Assembly (NCBI RefSeq): GCF_958295425.1
Contig: NC_081144.1
Span: 7,231,186-7,295,185 of the forward strand
Direction: 5' to 3'
Origin: Solea solea
Lineage: Eukaryota; Chordata; Actinopteri; Pleuronectiformes; Soleidae
DNA: 64,000 bases
Made by a program: the position numbers and the translations under genes. Below the pieces are notes generated by a model. It saw only the letters and a program-made list of their open reading frames with translations, made no database searches and had not been told where the DNA came from. Shown here one piece after another: positions 38,744-48,866 of the stretch; the first letter of the stretch is position 1; every line of letters starts with the position of its first letter.

Positions 38744-39554
38744 CAGTGTTGACAACTTAGTGACTTTATTTAGTGACTTTACAGACTTTTTATTTTTTTT
38801 TTTCGTCCAAAAAAAGCAGCAAATGACAAATTTAGCAAGTTGTAACTTTCTGGCATAATCCTAACTACTTTCCGAGAAGTAAATGGTCAGTTCTGGTTCT
38901 GCCGCAGGAACGAGCTTCACCTAACTGTATTTACTGCGGGCGGAGAGTCAGAGTCACAGAGCGATACAGAGTCGCAGACTCCTCCAGTTTCCTCTTCTTA
39001 TTTTACAATTCAGTCAGTCTGTCAGTCAGTCATCATCTACCACTTTATCCTCTGCCAGAGGGTCGCGGGGGGTGCTGTGCCAATCTCAGCTACATCGGGC
39101 GATAGGCGGGGTACACCCTGGACAGTTCGCCAGACCATCGCAGGGCCACACACAGATAGAGACAAACAACCATTCACTCTCACACTCACTCCTATGGTCA
39201 ATTTGGAGTGTCCAATTTACCTATCCCCACATTGCATGTTTTTGGACTGTGGGAGGAAGCCGGAGTACCCGGAGAGAACCCACGCACACACAGGGAGAAC
39301 ATGCAAACTCCATGCAGAAAGGCCCTTGTTCCAACCGGGGCTCGAACACGGGTCTTCTCGCTGCAAGGCGAGAGTGCTAACCACTATACCACTGTGTGGC
39401 CCATTTTACAATTCAAGTTTCGCTATTAATCTTCAGTACTTCCTCTTCACCCCCGTGTCTGAAGTCACTGAGGACAGGACGTGTTCTATCGATATCTCCT
39501 CTCTTTTCAGGCTGACTTGAGTTACTTTTTATTGAAAGTAGTTGGCAACACTCT
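38744..39554. mobile_element. non-autonomous DNA element (MITE-like), interrupted by a SINE
   Basis: The left end (CAGTGTTGACAACTTAGTGA) and right end (AAGTAGTTGGCAACACT) are imperfect inverted repeats. The left interior has repeated TTTAGTGACTTT units, and a CpG-richer segment TTTACTGCGGGCGGAG follows. Removing the nested SINE (39013-39402 plus one duplication copy) leaves about 410 bp. A terminus of type GTGTTG(C/A)CAACTTAG is known to me from abundant teleost elements. I do not see a matching target-site duplication at its own ends, so its class (hAT-like or other) is inferred. Confidence 0.6.
39013..39402 (-). mobile_element. tRNA-derived SINE copy 3 (DANA/mermaid-like), full length
   Basis: On the minus strand the head starts at 39402 as GGGCCACACAGTGGTATAG. 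An A-box-like TGGTATAGTGGTTAGCAC lies at 39374-39391 and a B-box GTTCGAGCCCC at 39337-39347, consistent with a Pol III internal promoter. The body contains GGAGTTTGCATGTTCTCCCT, CCTCCCACAGTCCAAAAACA and ATCGCCCGATGTAGCTGAG, and the tail is (TGAC)n. A perfect 13-bp target-site duplication ATTTTACAATTCA flanks it at 39000-39012 and 39403-39415. At 390 bp it looks complete and recent. It sits inside an older MITE. Confidence 0.95.
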
Positions 39555-39756
39555 CCACACACAAGAGAAGGATGCCGATAACGACGACAAAGATAGGGAC
39601 GGGGAATTCCAGCGCAGGACAGAGGATGGACTGATGACATCATCGTTTTCCTAAAGTAGTGTATTTGGGCAAGGACGGCATTTTAAGATTTTCCCACTCT
39701 GGGAAAACATATCTTTTCAGGTCTCCCAAAACCAATACGATAAAAAAAATCTGCTT

Positions 39757-39880
39757 TTTTTCCTAAAGGCTGTGAAACAGTGGAACAAGCTCCCATCTGA
39801 GCTGTTGAGCTTGAATTCACTCACTTCATTTGCAAGAGAAGCAAAAACATGTTTTTTAGATAACCAGAGATGTACGCATC
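39757..39880 (+). pseudogene. non-LTR retrotransposon ORF2 C-terminal fragment
   Basis: The plus-strand frame reads FFLKAVKQWNKLPSELLSLN, then SLTSFAREAKTCFL. The 'KAVKQWNKLPSEL..' pattern, with a following S.TSF.. helix, is typical of the extreme C-terminus of LINE ORF2 proteins (reverse transcriptase polyproteins), where R/K-x-x-x-x-WN-x-LP is recurrent. No upstream reverse transcriptase motif or 3' UTR is recognised, so this is a short 5'-truncated relic. The family cannot be named from this alone. Confidence 0.5.
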
Positions 39881-40868
39881 TTGTTCGACTAGTTGAGTTT
39901 GAACTTTATTCCTCACATGCTTTCTATATTTTTCATGAGGAAAATACATGAAACTTGCGATACTGTGGAAGTTACAGATTTGCATAGTGCTGACTCTTTG
40001 CTTTGAATTGCTCAGCTGCAAATGTCGCAATATAATCAATTCATTACACAGACTTTGTCTAGCTTTGTATTGATTGTGATATCCTGATAATGGTTGCAGT
40101 ATCATTACTCAGTATACATTTAGGCGATATGTAAAATTACTGTCAAAGAGATATTAAAAAGTATTTAATATCCCTAAAAACTTTTCTTTGGACATTTTTT
40201 CACACACACAGTTTCATCTTAATGAGTATTCAAATCAGTTCTTTTGACATTTCCCTCATGACAAAGGGCGCAGTATGCAACCATCATTTCTAACATTTGC
40301 ATAATCCACCTGTCATCTCTGTTGCTGTGTGCTGTCTTTGCCCTCATCCTTCCCCTCTGCTTCAGTTGTCATTTAAGGAAAAAAGAAAAATAGTAATTAC
40401 AATGTAAAAGTATGCCTCATTTCATTTTATTTCAGATGATGATATTTGAGTGTACAAAGTTGGGGAAAGTCAGGGACACCAAGGCCACGCTCAGATTACC
40501 ACCAACACTGTTCACATTCTATTTATTTCTTATTTCATTCCAGATCAGATTTGATGTAAATGCAGCTGCCATCTAAAATGGCACACACTCGCACACATTA
40601 ATACCTTTTAGATTGTGTCCATATCCACAACAGAAAACCACTCTGCAAAGCCACATGTCTCACTGAAACTCACCATGAGAATTTGAAACCAAATATAAGT
40701 ATTATAATAAAGATTATACAACATAATGAGCCTTTACTTTTCCCTCTGTGTCTCACCCACTATCATTGATGTAAATACAGGTACCCCTTTTTTTTGTCAC
40801 CTCATGAATTAGGTTTACACATTTTGGGAGATTTATGAACTCTCCTGAAATGTTTATTGTTGGGTATT

Positions 40869-41200
40869 GAGGGCCCGAGCACGCACACAGTGGCTATTGG
40901 AATTATTATTTGTTTTCTCCAATTGGCACATACATCAGAACTGGTGAAAAATAAAAGAAATTCACAAAAAAAAAATGGTTCAATAGCACCCCGAAAAACT
41001 AATTTGCACCAAATTTAACTAAACTTAGTGGAAACATGTCACAGCCCAAGACGAACAAAAAAAAGTCTCTAGGGACCATGACCTCAACTCAACAGGAAGT
41101 GAGCCATTTTGAAATTTTGCACGTTTTGTAAATGAACAAACTCGTCTTGAGTTTTTCAACCATTCACCACAAAACAGGAAGTGTCTCGTAACTATTATTA
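40869..41200 (+). repeat. interspersed repeat beginning GGGCCCGAGCACGC
   Basis: GAGGGCCCGAGCACGCACAC followed by TATTGGAATTATTATTTG resembles a very common teleost dispersed repeat that begins 'GGGCCCGAGCAC' and runs into TATTGTAATTATTATT. The interior mentions no ORF. The right boundary is arbitrary. Confidence 0.45.
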
Positions 41201-42664
41201 TTATATTCTTATCATTTTAATGTTTCTTTTTCTCTTTGTATATATGTATGAATGTCCATGTTTGTCCTTTTTGAATGTTCTAGAAATGTAAATATTTTAA
41301 TTATAAAATTTATTTTTTTTTTAAAATAGACACAACCCTGCGTCATATCCAGTAATTGGATTATTTGATAACAGGTGACTTTACCTTACGCTTGTGTTTA
41401 TTTCAATCTGCTGCAGTTATCCACAGTCTCATAATCTGTGTGCCTAAACTGTTTATATTTGAATTACAGGAGATTTCAAATGTATTTCTGTTGTGGAAAT
41501 ACGAGAACAAGACAAGCTTAACATTACATGGGAAAAATCATATCAAATTATATGAATGCTAAAAAATAAATAAAAACTGCAGGACCTCAAACTGGAGTGA
41601 TGTGATTTGAAAATCTGAAAAAAAAAATCACCATGAGCAGGATAAGTATTTTCAGCCTGGTAATCTGCAATACATTTCCCTAGTACTTGCTTTCTCAGCG
41701 TGTCACCACCTGACTGTAGAATTAGGGAAGTGAAATGTGCAATACCAATTAAAAGAAAATGATGCTTCTTTTCACAAGATGAAAATAGAATGACACAGTG
41801 TGTAGGGCTCCATTACTGCAGAGGGCTGTACGCTCTCTAATAAGGACACTGGGGGAACAACAGCATCTCAGAGTGAAGCACAAACAGTACGAAATACTGA
41901 GGGAGCAAATAATTGTGCATCAAGGAGAGTCTTGCATTCATGGGGTGGTAACCGCATACAACACACCGATTAGTTTGACCCCCCCATTTTTTGTAACCAG
42001 CGTCAGTCCAAACTGGCAAGTTTGATTGATGTTATCCTTTCGGGATGACCCCCAAAAGGAAATACAGTGATTGAAAAATGCTCTGTGCCCTGAAGGTGGA
42101 AGTTTTCAGTAACAGTCCAGCAACTGCAAATGAAATCATCTCCCATACTCCCTCACATTTTGGCAAACAGTCCTAATGATGACATCATTCAGCCTGCCCA
42201 TATTCATGGGCTGACGCATCTGAGAGACCATGCAAACAGCCTCAGTGTGTGAAGCCTACATGGTGTGGCATTAAATATTCATGGACTTCTTCCTTGTTCT
42301 ACAACGACTCTGCTGGTAATTCTTCTTCTTCTTGTGTCCTACTCCACTGAACATAAACCTGCGAACAAGCAAATGATGTCTCACTCTAACTACTGCTCAA
42401 CAATGCAGTGTTTTGATGAACAATTCCCAGCAAGCCCTCCTTTAGAAAGCTGATAAAATCATTGTTTATTCAACAGTATGATTGAAGTAATACGTTTGAA
42501 GTAATAAGGGATGTTTGAAGAAATGCACATGTATGCAGTTGCTCCTTAGTCATGAATGTTTCTTTATCTCCACCATTTTTATCTGTAAGCCAAGCAACTT
42601 CATTTAGATTGCCCTGAATTTAGAAAAGATCGATACCTCCTGACTGGTGATCCCTGATTTCCAC

Positions 42665-42906
42665 CCAGTGGGCAATGGTAGAGGGAGTCATCTTTTAACT
42701 GGGAGGTTGTGGATTTGGTTCCAAGACACTGAACCCCAAGTTGCGTGTGAATGGGTATAGAAAATAAAATATAAAGATGTGATAGAAAAAATGCACTGCA
42801 CATAGATGTGCTGAGTGAATGGGTGAATGGCAGAACTGTAGCATAAAACAGCTTTAAGTGGTCAACAAGAAGAGAAATGTGCTAAATAAATACAAGCCAT
42901 TTACCA
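42665..42906 (+). mobile_element. degraded tRNA-derived SINE, second family
   Basis: An A-box-like CAATGGTAGAGGGAGTC and a B-box-like GGTTGTGGATTTGGTTCC are followed by AAGACACTGAACCCCAAGTT, TGAGTGAATGGGTGAATGG, then CAGCTTTAAGTGGTC and AAATACAAGCCATTTACCA. This order and these blocks match a widespread teleost SINE-like repeat (tRNA head, 'GCGCTTTGGGTGGTC' body, 'AAATGCAGTCCATTTACCA' end). Several internal deletions mark it as old. Its 3' end coincides with TTTACCA at 42901-42906. Confidence 0.6.
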
Positions 42907-44879
42907 ACTGTTCAATTTTTCCAATTTCCCATTAAAACCTATCAACTTCTTACAAGACGGATTATACAGAAATATTTTAAGTCATCTTGAACTTCACCGT
43001 ACAATACACAAGATAGTCTTTGGAGCATACCAGTCCCTCTCTGTGCAATAACTGTTCTCACCTGTTTTACCTCGGGTTCACGCTTGCCGACACAGAAACA
43101 CTGAAGGTAATCTCGCAACCTCCTTCGAGATATCAACTCTCCCAGTGAGTAACTGATTCTGCTCCACACTCCTGATACTGACGGGCTAGACGGTCTGATC
43201 AAACACAGTGTAAGTTTCAAGATAAATTCTTGTTCCACTTGAAAGCTCAGCAAGCTGGGCTCAAATCATACAGAGATTCTCCTGCCAGCGGGGCTTTGTA
43301 TCATCTTTTATCTGGCACTATTCCAACACCAACACCACCTCCATGTCCCCAAAACAACACCTATATGCAGCCACCAATACTTCACCATCAATATTTCTTT
43401 TTACTTATATTAAATAAAGAAAATATTGTACTACGATGCCTATGAGGTGCCCTTTTGGAATGCAACACCCTTTAGACTATTCTATTCTTTTTTTTGTTAA
43501 GAACGGTTAGACAAATTTTGATATCTTAAATGAATGCATTGAGGGAAAAGGCCAAATAAACAGTCATTTTTATCAATGTAAGAGCTTGAGACTCGAGCTG
43601 GAGACTTCACCACAAATGTAAATACATTTTACAACCAAAATACTGCAAAGCATGATGTCACTGCAGTTACAAACCATTCGTTCTCAAGTCTAAAAGTGAA
43701 TCTAAAGCCTGGTGCACACTGGCATGTGTGTGTGTGTTGCTGCTGCAATGTGACTCCCTTGTGTGTGTTCACACCGGCTGCGTGTCTGCTGCCTTGCGCT
43801 CACACCCTTGCTCTGCGTCTCCCTCGTCTCCCCACGCCACATGTATGATTATGGGTTCACTTTGTGATGCATCTCTGACAGAAGATATAATATTAATGTT
43901 TTTCCTGAGTCAGCCTTGCGTGTGAGAGGTGTCTAAATTGCCCTCATCTGTACATGTATAGGGCTTATGACTAAATTACACATAATTATGTATTTCGAAG
44001 CAAGTGTGAAAATATTTTTTTTATTTGAAAGCCATAAATAATGTGCAAGATTCTAGTTAATAAAGTGGAATAATTAAGTGGCTCGCTGCTCTACAGTGGG
44101 GGACATTTGCTGGTTTTCACAAAGAGCATTTATTATTATAAAAAAAATAATAATTGTACTGTATCTGCGATGCAAAGCTAAAAAAAGCTTCCCTTCACAC
44201 GAGCATCCCAGTGAGAACAGGGCCTCTGTGACATTAGGGGGGTGAGACTGTTGCTGAGTCAGGCCTTTGGTCGCTTAATGAGATAGAACATTTGGGCAGC
44301 TCTGATCTGGCTGTGTTTATTATGTAAACTATAAAACCCTTTTTAGCAGCCAAGAAGTGGTGGCTTTGACAGTTCGACTGTGCCTCCCTATTTAATCAAT
44401 CAAAGCCTGATTTGATGGACACAGCATGTGACATGTTAATGTTTCCTTTGTCATCACAGTGAAAGCAGCAGCTGACTTGTCAGATGCTTTGTCTGAGTTC
44501 TTGTTTACCGCTGGAAAGTAGCAAAGATGGTGCGGTTGACAGGTTTTGGAGTTTTTTTGTCTGTCTTTTATTGTCAGGTGGTTAAATGTAGTGACGGTGA
44601 AATGTGAAGTCTTTTGTCAAAACTCAAAGTCTTTGTTGTGCCCCCTTGCGTTTCCTGAACAGATTGAGTTGTAAAAACTGTCTTTTAGCAGAGGACTCAG
44701 CCTCTTCTTTCACTTTGTCACTTTTGTGCGGGTGACACTGGCATCAATCAAACTCGGCAGAGATCAGTTGTGTAATTTACATACTTGAGATGAGACATCA
44801 GTCAAATACACTATACTGCTGTATTTCCAAGAAAGACCTATCTTTGAAATTGACTCAAATTTGTGTTACTTCAAAGCTT

Positions 44880-45043
44880 CAGAAAAATACTGGATAATAT
44901 TCGAAGGTGCAGAAAAACTACTAAATGGCACTGGTGAATGTTTGATTATATCAAGTTTTATCAATGCTGCAAACATTGGGAAGAATTTTAGGAAAATGTT
45001 CCATAATTCCTGGGGGGCTAATAATTTTGGCCTCAACTGTATA
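44880..45043 (+). repeat. Tc1/mariner-like terminal fragment
   Basis: The stretch ends with GGGGGGCTAATAATTTTGGC followed by CTCAACTGTAT (45013-45041). This resembles the 3' terminus of Tc1-like elements ('GGGG(T/G)(G/C)CCAATAATTTTG..'), and the preceding GGCACTGGTGAATG and ATTCCATAATTCCTGG fit degenerate interior. The left terminal inverted repeat is absent, so the element is truncated. Confidence 0.45.
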
Positions 45044-46670
45044 TCCCTTAGCTCCAGTGTAGCCATATGTGGCCCATAACCAACTTGTTAGTGGCTCGGC
45101 CAATGGTTCCACCAGAAATAACTGAAGAAATAACTAGAGAAACACTTTTCACTGTCCCTCAAAGATTCCTACAGTAGTCTGCTATTAGCACTGATAGTTC
45201 TTTTGTATTTGGTTAAAGGCACTTTAGAGATGTTTGTGGGTGGTATATGACATTATGTTTATCCTATTGTGCAACTTTTTGATTTTATGCACTTTGAGAT
45301 GACACCTGCTGCTTACTGGCTGCAGAAAATGTCTGGCTCAGCTAGATATCTTGGTTTGAAAATGCCGCCCAACTGAGTTTGGAATTGAATAGTCCCGCTT
45401 TAGCTTGTCGGTCGTCCTTTTTGGATTCATTTATGCGCAAATGGAAGTCCACTTGGTGCATGCTGTTTTACAAGTGCTGGGTATGAACTGTGTGATGCCT
45501 GCTATCACTAAGATTAAATGACCTTGTTTAAGAATAATTATTGATTCTTAATGAATAATGTTGGCTTGTTCTTTCTTTTCCAATGTCGATTTTGTCGTTT
45601 TTGTATAATCATGTATAATATTAATCTAAAATACTGACAGCAACCACCACTCACTACACCAACAGTGTGGCCAAGAAGGGTTGAATTATTGTTAATATTT
45701 CCATTCACTTGCATCATCTACATCAATGTGGCCTTCATCTATGTCAAAACGTTGCCAACCGTTGCTGTTGAGATTGAGATTTTCAATGAAAACTTCAATG
45801 TTTTGTCTTTGAAGTTTTCTTTAAAATAGTGGTTGAAACCTTATACCTCTAGCCAGTCTCGTCTCGAGAGCAGAGCTGAATGTCACCCCATTCCCCTCAT
45901 AGCTATGTGAGTAACACATGCATTAAACGTGCCCTTAAACATTAATTTTTTTCCTCATAAAATGTCATATTTACACATTTGTGATCTGTGTTGCTCACGT
46001 ACATAATGTAACATAACATGGAATGACTATTATCTGCCCTAGAGCAGTATGAATGGGTGGGATTGTATTGACTGTTTTATGTTGTGTTTTGTTAACTCAG
46101 TATTATAGAAGGCAAACAACAGATGGGATGTAAAGATGAAGGATGCTTCATTGGGGAAACATTCCTTTTTTTTTGCTTTTTTAATAGGATAAAACGCTTA
46201 AAAAAAACATACTGGTTCTGTCATGTTGGGTTTTGAGACCCCTTTATTTGGATTGTTAGGTAAATAAGCAGCTGAATTGGGCAGACGAGAGGGCTCTGCA
46301 GGAGTAATCTGCTGCTGGTGCTGCTTTACAATGACTGATGATGGGCAGCAGCTTAGAGCTGTGAGGAAAGAAAGGGACATCGTGGCACAGTGAGTATTGA
46401 ACACGTCGGTAGTGATTACATTCAGTTGCAAGAGGGCCAGGGGTCAGGCTGAGCATGTGCTGGCAGCTTCCAAATTCCCAACACTGTACAATGCCATCTT
46501 CTTCTGCTGCTGCCCCCGGCTTGCTCTGCAGCCTCACTTTCACATTGTCAGTGCTCGGTATTCGGATTTTCAATTCCACCGTTTGCGTCTACTGAATATA
46601 CCTGTGTTGGACCATTCCTTTTCCTCTTAAAAAAAAAAATGTAACCATAGTATAAAGTTCAGTTTCAAGT

Positions 46671-47283
46671 AGTGTTCATTTTGTCACCCATTTTGTTTTG
46701 TATTTATTCTTAGTCTTGTTTCAAATGTCCTCACGAGTCTTTGTCATTTTTGTTAGTTTTGAAGTTTTGAGTCGACTAAAAGTCTCACCATTGTAGTCTA
46801 ATTTCAGTCAAAATATATTAGTCTAAAAATCTAATTAAAAGCATTAAGATTATCATTTCAGTCAAATAGTGTTTCGCACATCTGTGTGGCCCTGCGATGG
46901 ACTGGCGAACTGTCCAGGGTGTACCCCGCCTATCGCCCGATGTAGCTGAGATTGGCACAGCACCCCCCGCGACCCTCTAGCAGAGGATAAAGCGGTAGAT
47001 GATGACTGACTGACTGACTGACATCTCAATTACTGAATAAATATCATAATTACCTGTAAAAAAATACACTCGTTATAATTAGACGTGCGACCAAATATCG
47101 AGCCCTGTTCATTCAGAATATTTTGAAGGCGTCACAGCTGGATATCTGTCTCCTCAATTTGTTAATGAAAATAGAGAGAGATTTCTCTTTCTCTCAGTTT
47201 TAGTCTCGACTTTTTTCGTTAACAATAATGCATGTTAATATAGCCTTAGTCAGTCTTTCCTCGTCTGACAAAATGAACACTGG
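46671..47283. mobile_element. hAT-like MITE with 8-bp target-site duplication, interrupted by a SINE
   Basis: The left end (AGTGTTCATTTTGTCA) and right end (TGACAAAATGAACACTGG) are near-perfect inverted repeats of 16 bp. Identical 8-bp direct repeats TTTCAAGT flank the element at 46663-46670 and 47284-47291. An 8-bp duplication with CAGTG-type ends is the hAT signature. A 137-bp SINE fragment lies inside. There is no transposase frame, so it must have been moved in trans. Confidence 0.88.
46884..47020 (+). mobile_element. tRNA-derived SINE copy 4, 5'-truncated, (TGAC)n tail
   Basis: It starts at GTGTGGCCCTGCGATGG and ends in five TGAC-type units, matching the 3' 137 bp of the copy at 39013-39402 with about four differences (roughly 97% identity), on the opposite strand. 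The 6-bp sequence ACATCT is present at both edges (46878-46883 and 47021-47026) and is a candidate short target-site duplication. The head and A/B boxes are missing, so it cannot be transcribed from its own promoter. It is inserted in the hAT-like MITE. Confidence 0.93.
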
Positions 47284-47809
47284 TTTCAAGTAAAGAATTC
47301 AGATTTTAGTATTATTCTTGCTCAACAGTCTACAGTGCACACTGATATTTCTCCGGCAAAGGATTCATGTAGTTAAGTGCTGATTGCACCATGGATTACG
47401 TGTGAGATGTCTTTGAAAACTGTTGTTGCTTATTGTCAGCATGTTGTAAAAAAATCAACTCGTAAACATTTTTACACAACATGTTGTAAACACATTTGCC
47501 AGTTATAATATCGCAATTTCTTTTAAACTGTGTCTCATGCCGGGAGACGTACTGCTGCAAGAAGTGACAAATTGTTTCCCATTAAAAGCTTACACCGATC
47601 GAATGTTCGTAGTAATTATCTTGACACCTGTAACTGACTTATTTATTAACCTGTTGTGTACAGTACACACATTTAACTACTCCTGCACCATTCTTATATA
47701 ACCCTGTGTGTAAGTTTACCGTGTTTGTTCATCCTCTGCTGTGCTTGTTTCTGTGTCCCTTCTATGGGCGAGTTCATGGAGAAATGGAAAACCCAGAGTT
47801 AGAGCGGAA

Positions 47810-47998
47810 ACAATTGCCAAATGAATCGTCAATTATTACTTTTTTTCGTTATTAAAACCAGATTTCATATTGTTTTAGCTTCTTAAATGTGAATATTTTC
47901 TTTGCTTCTTAGGAAATCATTAAAACGGAATCATTTTGGCTTGTGGACAAAACAAGAAACTGGAGAATATCATCATTTCCAGGTTTGACAAACACAGA
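47810..47998 (+). repeat. MITE copy B, CGATTAAT-palindrome family
   Basis: It shares the core TTTTAGCTTCTTAAATGTGA (with flanking bases, 47869-47910) with the minus-strand copy at 7855-8064. It then continues into TTGGCTTGTGGACAAAACAA and a GGTTTGACAAACACAGATT stretch, which I recognise as further interior of the same teleost element. The ATCGATTA palindromes are eroded here (AATCGTCAATTATTACT). The termini are not identified, so the limits are approximate. Confidence 0.6.
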
Positions 47999-48611
47999 TT
48001 AAACGTGAAAATCCGTTAAGAAATTGATAAGTCAGCTTTACCCAGAGTTAAATTCCACTCACACCTGGCCACTAAAGCTGATTCTGATGCAGAAGCTGCA
48101 AAACGTTTCAGTTAAATCAAGGTTCACTATTGTTTCACTTTCTCCTTTTTCCTTGCTTTCCTTCTTTAACTTTCCTTGGACAACAGTTGTCTACAGCGAA
48201 CTACTGAAAATGACTTTGACCTAGATGACTGAGAACCTTCAGACATCACTGCTAGATGTTCTTTCCCATTCAATACTCTTAGTTGTCTTATTCTGTATCT
48301 TAATGCTGTTTTTTGTCAGTGACTGGCCGGAGATGTGTGGCTCCGCCTTTGCTCTATTGCCACTCACACAGAGCCGTGGTTGTGTAGAGTAGAGCATCAG
48401 ATGCACAAACACAGAAGGGATAGCTCGTAGACCTGAATCCAGCAGTAAGTGCTTTGGATTATAAAAGGTTACTCTATCTTTGAAACACTGACTGAATTGC
48501 TTGTCCACTCACAGGAAAAAAAAAAACTACAACAAAAAAAACAAACTCTCAATGTGCTTTTTGGTACATAAAATGAGATTCACCCAGCGAGAAACACATC
48601 AGTCTGAATCA

Positions 48612-48866
<255 letters not shown>

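Noticed and set aside
39077..39520. 147-codon plus-strand frame
   Set aside because: It runs through the antisense strand of the SINE at 39013-39402; similar frames appear in all copies of this family and do not encode a protein.
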